Shown here one piece after another: positions 1 through 5,852 of a DNA stretch of 6,889 nucleotides; position 1 is the stretch's first letter, and the number at the start of each line of letters is the position of its first letter. A program made the translations under genes and the position numbers. Under the pieces are notes generated by a model. The model was not told the origin of the DNA. It saw only the letters and a list, made by a program, of their open reading frames with translations, and made no database searches. Location of the stretch: the NCBI GenBank assembly GCA_012513545.1, contig JAAZCB010000209.1, positions 1-6,889 of the forward strand, read 5' to 3'. This DNA is from Clostridiaceae bacterium. GTDB taxonomy: Bacteria > Bacillota_A > Clostridia > Acetivibrionales > Acetivibrionaceae.

Positions 1-321
1 AGTACATATCAATAAAGCAGTCCAAAAACGCTTTTTAACTGTATGCTGTAACAGCGCTGATGTAACAAGTGTACCTAATACAAAAAAAACCGCCATATGT
101 GCAGTCTTTCTCACCATATGTTCAAGGTTTTTAACCATGCTGTATTGAGCGTGATCAGGCATATCTTTAAAGTCCTTAACAAAGAATTCAACCAGTTTTC
201 TTACTGTTTGTCCGCTAAGCTCTGCCGAATCGGAGGCGTTCTGAGCAGAAAAGTAAAATATTAATCCCATCCAGGTAATAACCGCAAGCCACAATACAAT
301 TCTTAAAAATGTTTTATTCAT
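1..321 (-). CDS. VanZ-family membrane protein, C-terminus beyond window (partial)
   Basis: An open frame of 107 codons starts at ATG 321 and runs off the left edge with no stop. A strong Shine-Dalgarno (GGAAGGAG) lies just upstream of the ATG. The product opens with a hydrophobic segment (about residues 7-24) ending in FYFSAQNASDS, then an amphipathic stretch, then RKTAHMAVFFVLGTL at the start of a second membrane helix. The FSAQ motif and a His in a helix ending VLG are typical of the VanZ family (named after the teicoplanin-resistance protein; the biochemical role is unknown for most members). It is a clear paralogue of the protein encoded just upstream at 344-865, with the same FSAQNA(S/T)DS motif and layout, so the two look like a tandem duplication. 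Only 22 bp separate them, so they are probably co-transcribed. The family assignment is firm; the function is not. Confidence 0.88.
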   Translation of the reverse strand, partial: MNKTFLRIVLWLAVITWMGLIFYFSAQNASDSAELSGQTVRKLVEFFVKDFKDMPDHAQYSMVKNLEHMVRKTAHMAVFFVLGTLVTSALLQHTVKKRFWTALLICT

Positions 322-343
322 CCAAATCTCCTTCCAGACCTAT

Positions 344-865
344 TCAATTTGGGTCTATCTGTGGCCGGTTCCTGAATTGTATTTTTTGAAGCTTCAGCAT
401 AAGGAACTTGATTATTCTCTTTAGCAGCAAAGTAAATGTTATTCCTATTACAGCTCCGCAGGAATCAATAAAAAAGTCTGATAATTCTGCTCCCCGTTCC
501 TGGACAAAAATCTGGTGAACCTCATCCGTAGCAGCATATAGGGCACACATGGCAAAAGCTATAAAAATACCGGCTTTTGATTTATATCCCGAAAGTGCTG
601 CCATAGCCAGCATACCCAACACTGTATACAGCAGCAGGTGTGCAAATTCTCTGGTTTTAACCTCTAGCTTGTCGATTATTTTGAACTGACTGTCCTTTGG
701 CAGCTTTTTGAACTCCTTAATAGACAGTTCTGCAACTTTTTTAGTCGTCTTTTGGCTTAATCTGGACGAATCGGTGGCATTTTGCGCCGAAAAGGTAAAA
801 ATTACTATCATCCAGAGGAGAACTGCAAACCATGACATTGTTTTCGCTAGCTTCGTCGGCTTCAT
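344..865 (-). CDS. VanZ-family membrane protein
   Basis: A complete 173-residue protein. The start at 865 has an AGAGG site about 7 nt upstream. Four hydrophobic segments are visible (about residues 11-26, 75-92, 98-113 and 133-157), so it is an integral membrane protein. VanZ hallmarks are FSAQNATDS at 25-33, a His in TREFAHLLLYTVLG (His76), DEVHQIF at 114-120, Arg124, and a following Asp130. In the family these conserved polar residues cluster near the membrane and suggest an enzymatic or lipid-related role, but no reaction is established for generic members. It sits directly upstream of a truncated paralogue (1-321) and downstream of the 103-residue gene at 1000-1311, from which it is separated by a recognisable promoter (949-977). 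Nothing in the neighbourhood points to glycopeptide resistance: no vanA/H/X-like gene is present. Confidence 0.92.
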   Translation of the reverse strand: MKPTKLAKTMSWFAVLLWMIVIFTFSAQNATDSSRLSQKTTKKVAELSIKEFKKLPKDSQFKIIDKLEVKTREFAHLLLYTVLGMLAMAALSGYKSKAGIFIAFAMCALYAATDEVHQIFVQERGAELSDFFIDSCGAVIGITFTLLLKRIIKFLMLKLQKIQFRNRPQIDPN

Positions 866-948
866 ATATATCCTCTACCTTCGCCTGTCATAATGAATTG
901 GAACAAGAACAAGATACCGGAAGAAAATACCCCTTGAATTTATACTTA

Positions 949-977
949 ATTATAACACGTTTATTTGAGTTTTTGAA
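949..977 (-). promoter_or_regulatory. Probable sigma-A promoter for the VanZ pair
   Basis: On the minus strand a TTCAAA -35 (972-977) is followed by a 17-bp spacer and a TATAAT -10 (949-954). A TG dinucleotide one base before the -10 makes it an extended -10 element. Predicted start is near 942, giving a leader of about 75 nt to the VanZ ATG at 865. The -35 matches consensus at 4 of 6 positions. No convincing intrinsic terminator was seen between the gene ending at 1000 and this promoter, so read-through is possible. Confidence 0.6.
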
Positions 978-999
978 GACTTGTAAAAAAAATCCATGC

Positions 1000-1311
1000 T
1001 CATAAAAACTTTATGTTTATATCTACATCTTTTTTACCCTCAAACAACAATCTTCCCAGTGTCAGGCCGTCATTCAGCCCGTTTTTATACAAAAAAACAG
1101 ACTCAAGGCTATTTATCTCATTCATAATATCGTCATATTTTGACAATAAATCAACTACCTGAGAAGGCAATAACCTTTGTATCCGTTCCATCAACATTGC
1201 AGCTTCATTCCTCAATAAGCGGATTTCCTGCACCTGCTCAAGCTGCCTGTGCAGAATTTCCATTCTCTCAACCTGGCAGGATGCAAGAAATTTATCAAAA
1301 TCATCGTTCAT
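1000..1311 (-). CDS. Small helical protein of unknown function (103 aa)
   Basis: The protein begins MNDDFDKFLASCQVE and is predominantly helical and charged. About residues 16-45 (QVERMEILHRQLEQ..., then the LRNEAAMLMERIQ region) could form a coiled coil. The C-terminal half, ending NGLNDGLTLGRLLFEG, vaguely resembles small Firmicutes proteins of the DUF6809/DUF6664 kind that end in a G(F/L)xxGxxLxxE-like helix; this is pattern memory, not a search. ATG 1311 is chosen because GGAGGGGG lies 7 nt upstream; an in-frame TTG at 1329 lies inside that ribosome site and is unlikely. There is no signal peptide or membrane segment. The 5' end, from codon 6 upstream, belongs to the 302-bp repeat, so the gene is preceded by the structured leader described at 1312-1536. 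The first six codons recur in repeat copy 2 (5904-5921). No function is proposed. Confidence 0.72.
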   Translation of the reverse strand: MNDDFDKFLASCQVERMEILHRQLEQVQEIRLLRNEAAMLMERIQRLLPSQVVDLLSKYDDIMNEINSLESVFLYKNGLNDGLTLGRLLFEGKKDVDINIKFL

Positions 1312-1318
1312 ATATATT

Positions 1319-1343
1319 CCCCCTCCCAAATACTTTAGGAGGG
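1319..1343 (-). promoter_or_regulatory. Shine-Dalgarno-sequestering hairpin
   Basis: On the minus strand CCCTCC (1343-1338) pairs with GGAGGG (1326-1321) around an 11-nt loop. The 3' arm is the core of the GGAGGGGG ribosome site 7 nt before ATG 1311. In repeat copy 2 one base changes (1342 G to 5951 A on the plus strand). In the minus-strand RNA this becomes a G-U pair, so the hairpin is kept; in a plus-strand RNA it would be an A-C mismatch. Confidence 0.6.
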
Positions 1344-1398
1344 AAAATTAAATGGTGCATGCACAGGTAAAAATAACCAACACATACACCGTAAATGC

Positions 1399-1427
1399 TT
1401 GAAAACGGACAACACTTAGAGTATAAT
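1399..1427 (+). promoter_or_regulatory. Near-consensus sigma-A promoter, plus strand (copy 1)
   Basis: TTGAAA (1399-1404), a 17-bp spacer, then TATAAT (1422-1427). The predicted start is G1434, one base before the GUGCUGUG arm that closes the downstream RNA fold. Both hexamers and the spacing are unchanged in copy 2, although a substitution falls immediately after the -10. It points away from all protein genes in the window. Confidence 0.75.
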
Positions 1428-1433
1428 AATCTA

Positions 1434-1522
1434 GGTGCTGTGGGAGTGTAAACTCCGCGTGTCGGTAGCCCATCTACCTGCATGAGCCTTCAGGTGTTTG
1501 CCCACTTGAAGGTCACGGCACT
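1434..1522 (+). ncRNA. Candidate small structured RNA, four-way junction (copy 1)
   Basis: Starting at the predicted promoter start, GUGCUGUG (1435-1442) pairs with CACGGCAC (1514-1521) over 8 bp including one U-G. The stem encloses three hairpins: GGAGU-GUAA-ACUCC (1443-1456, a GNRA tetraloop), GGUAG/CUACC (1464-1478), and CCUUCAGGUG/CACUUGAAGG (1487-1512). In copy 2 the single G-U pair of the third hairpin becomes A-U; other substitutions in this region are in loops. The G-U, U-G and GNRA features fit a plus-strand RNA better than its complement. It overlaps the 5' ~100 nt of the proposed minus-strand leader, so it would be antisense to it. The 3' end is unclear: a further hairpin (1531-1540 with 1555-1564) has no U-tract. 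I do not recognise a known RNA family. Confidence 0.5.
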
Positions 1523-1542
1523 ATTTAATTTTCCCTACTGGA

Positions 1543-1571
1543 ATTATATAATAACAGGAGGGAATTGGCAA
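1543..1571 (-). promoter_or_regulatory. Sigma-A promoter reading leftward into the leader (copy 1)
   Basis: Minus strand: TTGCCA -35 (1566-1571), 17-bp spacer, TATAAT -10 (1543-1548). Predicted start is about 1536, the first base of the AGGG stem of the leader RNA. It would transcribe the 103-residue gene with a ~225-nt leader. It lies just after the wbpE stop codon, so read-through from the wbp operon may add to it. It sits outside the inverted repeat pair. Confidence 0.65.
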
Positions 1572-1596
1572 GGAATATTGACAGGTTTTTGGAATT

Positions 1597-2727
1597 TCAA
1601 TTATTTATATAGTTTTTTATCTTGTTACATATTATATCTACATCTTCTTCTTTCAAATATGGGTGCATAGGTAATGACAGCACTATATTGCACAATTCAT
1701 CAGTAACAGAAAAATCTTCTTCATTAAAATTCAAATCCGAAAAGGCTCCCTGCTTGTGCATTGGCTTGTTATAATAAATCATACTGGGAATGTTATGCTT
1801 CTTCAGTTCAGTCTGCAAACCATCCCTTTGTTCCCTGTTCTTAAGTTTGACAGTATATTGAGCAAAGCTTGAATAATATCCTTTGGGTATGGGAGGAGTT
1901 TCCACAATATTGCATAATCTTTCAGTATATTGTGTGTAAATTTTGTTTACATCCTCGAGTTCATGGTCAATAAATGCTTTAAGCTTAACCTTTAATACTG
2001 CAGCCTGAACGGTATCAAGTCTTGAATTTACCCCAATCCTTACATTGTCATATTTATCGCTGCCTTTGCCATGAACCTTCAACGATTTTATCAAATCCGC
2101 CAAATTGTCGTCATTAGTAAATACAGCCCCTCCATCTCCATAACAGCCTAAAGGCTTTGCAGGAAAAAATGAAGTAGTCGATATGTCTCCAAAACTGCAA
2201 GCCCTTTTATCAAGTATATTTCCACCAAAGCCTTGAGCTCCGTCTTCAAGTACAAAAAGATTATACTTCCTTGCTATCTTCATTATTTCAGGATAATTGG
2301 CAGGAAGTCCGAACAAATCAACCGGAATAACTGCCCTTGGCGTATATTTGCCTTCATTTATTGTATTCTGAATGGCCTTTTCAAGCTTTACCACATCAAT
2401 ATTGAAGGTGTCCCTGTCAACATCTACAAAAACAGGAATCGCACCCCTGAAGGATACAATCTCCCCTGTTGAGAAAAAAGTAAAATCCGGAACAAAAACT
2501 GCATCACCTTCACCGACACCCCATGCCATCATAGCTAAAGTCATAGCTTCGGTTCCGTTAGCACAGGTTATGCAATGTTTTACACCAACATATTTCCCCA
2601 ACACAGCTTCAAGTTCAACTACTTCCTTGCCTCCAATAAAATTAGCAGCAGAAAGTACGTTCTGAATTGCAGAATCAATTTCCTCTTTATATTTCAGGTA
2701 TTGTGCCTGAAGATCTCTGAATTGCAT
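1597..2727 (-). CDS. wbpE: UDP-2-acetamido-3-oxo-glucuronate 3-aminotransferase (DegT/DnrJ/EryC1/StrS family)
   Basis: A 376-residue PLP-dependent sugar aminotransferase starting MQFRDLQAQY, the usual N-terminus for the WbpE/WlbC group. Key features are NGTEA (57-61) in the cofactor/phosphate-binding region, EDGAQ with Asp162 for the pyridine nitrogen, and Lys191 in FFPAKPLGCYGDGGA as the predicted Schiff-base lysine. A GxNSRLDTxQAA motif near 232-243 is also typical. In the Wbp pathway it transfers an amino group from glutamate to C3 of the 3-oxo sugar made by WbpB; in Pseudomonas aeruginosa the 2-oxoglutarate formed recycles WbpB's NADH. It is the last gene of the four-gene operon, 46 bp after wbpD, with a GGGAG site somewhat far (about 12 nt) from ATG 2727. 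The stop codon lies exactly at the edge of repeat copy 1 and no terminator is visible. The closest alternative is another NDP-3-keto-sugar aminotransferase, but the neighbours support this role. Confidence 0.93.
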   Translation of the reverse strand: MQFRDLQAQYLKYKEEIDSAIQNVLSAANFIGGKEVVELEAVLGKYVGVKHCITCANGTEAMTLAMMAWGVGEGDAVFVPDFTFFSTGEIVSFRGAIPVFVDVDRDTFNIDVVKLEKAIQNTINEGKYTPRAVIPVDLFGLPANYPEIMKIARKYNLFVLEDGAQGFGGNILDKRACSFGDISTTSFFPAKPLGCYGDGGAVFTNDDNLADLIKSLKVHGKGSDKYDNVRIGVNSRLDTVQAAVLKVKLKAFIDHELEDVNKIYTQYTERLCNIVETPPIPKGYYSSFAQYTVKLKNREQRDGLQTELKKHNIPSMIYYNKPMHKQGAFSDLNFNEEDFSVTDELCNIVLSLPMHPYLKEEDVDIICNKIKNYINN

Positions 2728-2773
2728 AATTTATGTCTCTCCCTTCCCGAAATGTTATATTCCCGTCATTCTG

Positions 2774-3337
2774 TTATTTCTCACTGAGTATATTATCTTT
2801 TAAAACGTACTCTCTGTCACATTCCTTACACTTAAAACCGTCTTTTAGAGGAATCCCGCACTCACACGCCCAACCTATCTGTTTTGCAGGTACTCCAGCC
2901 ATTAATGCATGATCTGGAACATCTTTAGTTACAACCGCTCCCGACGCTATCAGACACCATCTGCCAAGAGTATTACCACAAACAACCGTTGCATTTGCTC
3001 CTATGGACGCACCATACTTAACCAATGTCCTTTTATATCCTTCTTTTCCTTTCGGATACTTGCTTCTGGGGGTAAGGTCATTAGTAAAAACACAGGACGG
3101 CCCACAAAACACATAATCCTCTAATTCTACTCCCTCATATACAGAAACATTATTCTGAATTTTTACCCCATTACCAATCTTCACATTATTTGAAATATTT
3201 ACGTTTTGCCCTAAAGAACACCTTTCTCCAATCACAGCACCTTTGTGAATATGGCAAAAGTGCCATATTTTAGTGCCTGCCCCTATTGAGACATCTTCAT
3301 CTAAATAACTGCTTTCGTGTACAAAATACTCCGCCAT
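2774..3337 (-). CDS. wbpD: UDP-2-acetamido-3-amino-2,3-dideoxy-glucuronate N-acetyltransferase
   Basis: A 187-residue left-handed beta-helix acyltransferase. Hexapeptide-type repeats run from about residue 12 to 150 (DEDVSIGAGTKIW, GAVIGERCSLGQNV, NVKIGNGVKIQNNV, GASIGANATVVCGNTLG, ASGAVV). The FTNDLTPRS loop at 84-92 is the conserved substrate loop of WbpD/WlbB enzymes, and MAGVPAKQIGW at 146-156 closes the helix. It would acetylate the 3-amino group using acetyl-CoA, completing the 2,3-diacetamido sugar. The C-terminal tail carries four cysteines (158, 160, 170, 173; CEC...CKEC) that could hold a zinc ion; the function of this tail is not known to me. AGGAGG lies 6 nt before ATG 3337. Only 16 bp separate it from wbpB, so translation is tightly linked. 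The length is about normal for the family. Confidence 0.92.
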   Translation of the reverse strand: MAEYFVHESSYLDEDVSIGAGTKIWHFCHIHKGAVIGERCSLGQNVNISNNVKIGNGVKIQNNVSVYEGVELEDYVFCGPSCVFTNDLTPRSKYPKGKEGYKRTLVKYGASIGANATVVCGNTLGRWCLIASGAVVTKDVPDHALMAGVPAKQIGWACECGIPLKDGFKCKECDREYVLKDNILSEK

Positions 3338-3353
3338 ATGCTTCCTCCTGTAA

Positions 3354-4310
3354 TTAGTTTCCGTTTATCAGTTCATGTACCTTCTCAAGTACTTTAACAA
3401 CCTCATGTCCCGTTTTCCCACTGGATATATTGATAGTTTTATCAAGGTTATCAATAAAATACTTCAGTTCTTCAGCAAGAGGCATGCCTTCCCCGTATGC
3501 AATAATCTCATCCGGCTGCTCTACTTTGACAGGCTTTCCATCCACCCAATCAATTCGCTTATTATAGTATTTTATCTGCTTGTCCGCAGATGAATCTTCA
3601 AAGGACAGCATTCCTTTGCTTCCTACCACAACCAGTCTCTGTTCTTTAAACGGGTGGAGCCAGGAAACAAATATATGGGCGTGTATGTTCCCGGGATAGG
3701 TAAGCTGGGCTATTGTCACATCATCGATATTATCCTGCAAAAACTTTGTTCCTTTAGCTTCAATTTTAGTAGCAGGCATATTAATTAAATAATCCAGAAT
3801 TGAAATATCATGAGGTGCAAAAGACCAAAATACATTCTCTTCAGTTCTAATTGTCCCAAGATTTAATCTTGTTGAATAGATGTAATATAAATCACCAATT
3901 TTACCACAGTCAATCAGTTCTTTAATTTTTTTTATAGCTGGGTGAAAAAGCAGTAAATGTCCAACCATAAGCCTGGCTTTTGTCTGCTCTGCAATTTCCA
4001 CCAGCTCTTTTGAATCCTTTGAAGACAGGCACATTGGTTTTTCTATCAGCACGTTCAATCCTTTTTCCAACAGCTTCTTTCCAATTGGATAATGGGTCTC
4101 GGCAGGAGTTGCAAGGATATACCCGTCAAATCCATGAGCTATTGCATCGTCAATGTCAGAAAAGCCTTTTGCCTGATATTGTGATAAAAGATTATCAAGT
4201 CTTACATTATCCGCTTCTACAATTCCTGCAAGATTGCCCATTTGGGAAAGAGTTTTTATGTGGTTTTGCCCCCATCTTCCTCCTCCGATTACACATATCC
4301 TTTTTTTCAT
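3354..4310 (-). CDS. wbpB: UDP-N-acetylglucosaminuronate 3-dehydrogenase (Gfo/Idh/MocA family)
   Basis: A 318-residue NAD(H)-dependent oxidoreductase. The N-terminal Rossmann motif is VIGGGRWGQNH (7-17). EKP at 90-92 supplies the catalytic lysine Lys91, NLGxxR at 150-155 and FAPHDISILDYL at 164-175 are the substrate motifs, with His167 the likely partner to the lysine. WbpB oxidises C3 of UDP-GlcNAcA and works as a pair with WbpE. The frame extends upstream to 4352, but AAAGGAGGAGC sits 9 nt before ATG 4310 and only 3 nt before an in-frame ATG at 4316; the extra N-terminal residues are uncharged by any family motif, so 4310 is preferred. It follows wbpA after 74 bp with no terminator, and wbpD begins 16 bp further on. 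The pathway assignment rests mainly on the neighbouring wbpA, wbpD and wbpE. Confidence 0.92.
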   Translation of the reverse strand: MKKRICVIGGGRWGQNHIKTLSQMGNLAGIVEADNVRLDNLLSQYQAKGFSDIDDAIAHGFDGYILATPAETHYPIGKKLLEKGLNVLIEKPMCLSSKDSKELVEIAEQTKARLMVGHLLLFHPAIKKIKELIDCGKIGDLYYIYSTRLNLGTIRTEENVFWSFAPHDISILDYLINMPATKIEAKGTKFLQDNIDDVTIAQLTYPGNIHAHIFVSWLHPFKEQRLVVVGSKGMLSFEDSSADKQIKYYNKRIDWVDGKPVKVEQPDEIIAYGEGMPLAEELKYFIDNLDKTINISSGKTGHEVVKVLEKVHELINGN

Positions 4311-4384
4311 ATGCATGCTCCTCCTTTGTATACTATTTTGTCCATTTTTCATATATTAACAAATTCTTGTACTCATTATATTAA

Positions 4385-5692
4385 CTACAGCAGTTCTATA
4401 TTTTCTCTATCCTCTATATTTTTCATTACATTTTTTGTATCAAAAACCATTTTAGCATGTTTTTGGACAAACTCGTAATCAACATTGGAATGTGCTGTAG
4501 TGATTATAACCAAATCTGCATCTTCAATAAGTTTATCAGTTAACTTCTCTTCTCCTTTTACTACTTTCCCGTGCTCAGAAAACTCAGAAACAAATGGATC
4601 AAAATAAGTAACACATGAACCCTCATTTTTTAATAAATCAAATATTTTAATTGCAGGACTCTCACGGAAATCATCAATATCCTGTTTATAGGCAACTCCC
4701 AATAACAATACATTAGCCCTATTCAATGACTTGTTATGTCGGTTTAGTATCTTACTTGCCCTCTCAACACAATATTCAGGCATTCTGTCATTTATCATCA
4801 TAGACGCCTCAATCATAGAAGTATGGAATCCATATTCACGGGCCTTCCATGATAAATAGTACGGATCAAGTGGAATACAGTGGCCTCCTAAGCCAGGACC
4901 GGGATAGAATGCCTGAAAGCCATAAGGTTTTGTCTTTGCTGCATCAATAACTTCCCAGAAATTAATTCCCATCTTATTGCATAAAATCGCCAATTCGTTA
5001 ACCAAACCAATATTTACATTTCTATAAGTGTTTTCAAGAATCTTCTCCATTTCAGCAATAGAAGGAGATGACACCCGATGGACAGGTGCTTCAAGTATGC
5101 TTTCATATAAAGTAGCAGCTATGTCTGTACAAGTTGGTGTAATTCCTCCTACAACTTTAGGTGTGTTTTTCGTTTTATATATCAAGTTTCCAGGATCAAC
5201 CCTTTCCGGTGAAAAAGCCAGATAAAAATCTTCTCCGCAAATAAGCCCGGATTCTTCAAGAATAGGTTTGAGCAATTCCTCAGTAGTTCCTGGGTATGTC
5301 GTTGATTCCAATATTACCAACATATCCTTATGCATATAAGGAACAATGCTTCTGGCAGGTGATTCTACATAGCTGACATCCGGTTGCTGATGAGCGTCAA
5401 GTGGTGTAGGTACACAAATGCAAACACAGTCTGCTTTTGCAACCTCTCCAAAATCTGTAGTAGCTGAGAGCAAACCTGACCTCACTAAAAATTCAAGGTC
5501 TTCATTAACAACATCACCGATATAATTTTTGCCTGAATTGACCATTTCTACTTTGTTTGTCTGTACATCAAATCCTATTGTTCTGTAACCTGCCTTAGCT
5601 TTTTCTACTGCCAGCGGAAGTCCTACATAGCCAAGCCCTATCACTCCAAGTGTTGCAGTTTTCTCCAACAATTTGTGTTTAATGTTACTCAT
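4385..5692 (-). CDS. wbpA: UDP-N-acetyl-D-glucosamine 6-dehydrogenase
   Basis: A 435-residue nucleotide-sugar dehydrogenase of the UDP-Glc/UDP-ManNAc/UDP-GlcNAc group. The NAD-binding motif GVIGLGYVGLPLA lies at 16-28. The central domain has SPER (161-164) and AEMEKILEN (213-221), with Lys217 and Asn221 as active-site residues. The catalytic cysteine is Cys272 in GPGLGGHCIPLDPYYL, followed by Asp276. The C-terminal UDP-binding domain includes GVAYKQDIDDFRESPA. It oxidises C6 twice with NAD+ to give UDP-GlcNAcA, the first step for WbpB-D-E. Sequence alone cannot separate UDP-GlcNAc from UDP-ManNAc dehydrogenase with certainty; the following wbpBDE genes argue for UDP-GlcNAc. It is the first gene of the operon. 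GAGGG precedes ATG 5692 by about 8 nt. A good promoter lies at 5863-5890, and repeat copy 2 lies further upstream. Confidence 0.93.
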   Translation of the reverse strand: MSNIKHKLLEKTATLGVIGLGYVGLPLAVEKAKAGYRTIGFDVQTNKVEMVNSGKNYIGDVVNEDLEFLVRSGLLSATTDFGEVAKADCVCICVPTPLDAHQQPDVSYVESPARSIVPYMHKDMLVILESTTYPGTTEELLKPILEESGLICGEDFYLAFSPERVDPGNLIYKTKNTPKVVGGITPTCTDIAATLYESILEAPVHRVSSPSIAEMEKILENTYRNVNIGLVNELAILCNKMGINFWEVIDAAKTKPYGFQAFYPGPGLGGHCIPLDPYYLSWKAREYGFHTSMIEASMMINDRMPEYCVERASKILNRHNKSLNRANVLLLGVAYKQDIDDFRESPAIKIFDLLKNEGSCVTYFDPFVSEFSEHGKVVKGEEKLTDKLIEDADLVIITTAHSNVDYEFVQKHAKMVFDTKNVMKNIEDRENIELL

Positions 5693-5852
5693 AATATTCC
5701 CTCACATTCATGATAGATTGTTAAATCAGTAACGCTTTATATTGTAGATAAATATCAATTTAAGCAATGTGTGTATCTGTTATACTAATTTTTTGTGAAA
5801 CAATTTAAGATTACTTATCCGTTAGAAATGCAATTAATGTATGAAAAATATT

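Larger units (their letters stand above)
1312..1536 (-). promoter_or_regulatory. Candidate structured leader RNA of the 103-aa gene (copy 1)
   Basis: From a predicted start at 1536 the minus-strand RNA begins with AGGGAAAATTAAAT (1536-1523), which pairs over 14 bp without mismatch with ATTTAATTTTCCCT (1353-1340). After a 1x1 mismatch GUGC/GCAC extends the stem. Inside lie three hairpins (pairing arms 1512-1503/1496-1487, 1478-1474/1468-1464, 1456-1452/1447-1443). The distal strand of the long stem overlaps the 5' strand of a second hairpin (1343-1338 with 1326-1321) that buries the GGAGGGGG ribosome site, so the two helices exclude each other. That resembles a translation-controlling riboswitch: long stem formed, ribosome site free; long stem open, ribosome site hidden. 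It matches no riboswitch consensus I know. The ligand, if any, is unknown. Confidence 0.5.
1337..1539. repeat. Inverted repeat pair enclosing a ~203-bp segment (copy 1)
   Basis: Left arm 1337-1358 and right arm 1518-1539 match in 20 of 22 positions when one is reverse-complemented. The core AGGGAAAATTAAAT (14 bp) is perfect and GTGC follows after one mismatch. The 159 bp between the arms hold a near-consensus promoter (1399-1427) pointing right and the three-hairpin fold. The arms serve as the closing stem of the proposed leader RNA. Size and layout also resemble invertible promoter switches of Clostridioides difficile (about 150-200 bp flanked by ~21-bp inverted repeats). Confidence 0.85.
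1294..1595. repeat. 302-bp direct repeat, copy 1
   Basis: Aligns with 5904-6205 in the same orientation. Over the first ~288 bp there are 8 substitutions (copy-1 positions 1342, 1364, 1386, 1394, 1428, 1471, 1493, 1499) and 2 single-base indels, about 96% identity; the last ~14 bp are more diverged. The left edge lies inside the 103-residue gene (its first six codons) and the right edge stops at the wbpE stop codon (1597-1599). It contains no transposase and no flanking target-site duplication that I can see. Together the two copies bracket the wbp operon. Confidence 0.95.

Noticed and set aside
1434..1522. A tRNA or other known RNA family, from the cloverleaf-like fold
   Set aside because: There is no T-loop, no 7-nt anticodon loop and no CCA/acceptor pattern; I also found no match to remembered consensus features of tmRNA, RNase P RNA, SRP RNA, TPP, FMN, cobalamin, SAM, T-box or c-di-GMP elements.
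1312..1536. A retron-type msr-msd RNA, suggested by the long flanking inverted repeat around hairpins
   Set aside because: No reverse transcriptase is encoded nearby, and the following gene is a 103-residue helical protein.
1337..1539. A MITE or transposon remnant defined by the inverted repeats
   Set aside because: Homology between the two copies continues past both arms on each side, no target-site duplication abuts the arms, and no transposase is present. A leader stem or invertible switch explains the arms better.
1531..1564. An intrinsic terminator at the end of the plus-strand RNA
   Set aside because: The hairpin has a mismatch, a 14-nt AT-rich loop and no U-tract after it; it also overlaps the minus-strand promoter.
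1482..1670. Plus-strand ORF inside repeat copy 1, with a similar one at 6091-6288 in copy 2
   Set aside because: Both begin at the same repeat ATG but have no Shine-Dalgarno site, and a single-base indel between the copies puts them out of frame with each other after about 20 residues. Shared sequence is explained by the repeat and the RNA fold.
4311..4352. A 14-residue N-terminal extension of WbpB
   Set aside because: The strong AAAGGAGGAG site lies within this stretch and is correctly spaced for ATG 4310; the extension has no family motif.
3980..4478. Plus-strand ORFs opposite wbpB and wbpA
   Set aside because: They have no ribosome site or recognisable domain, and the minus-strand frames here are clear enzymes; they are complements of real coding sequence.
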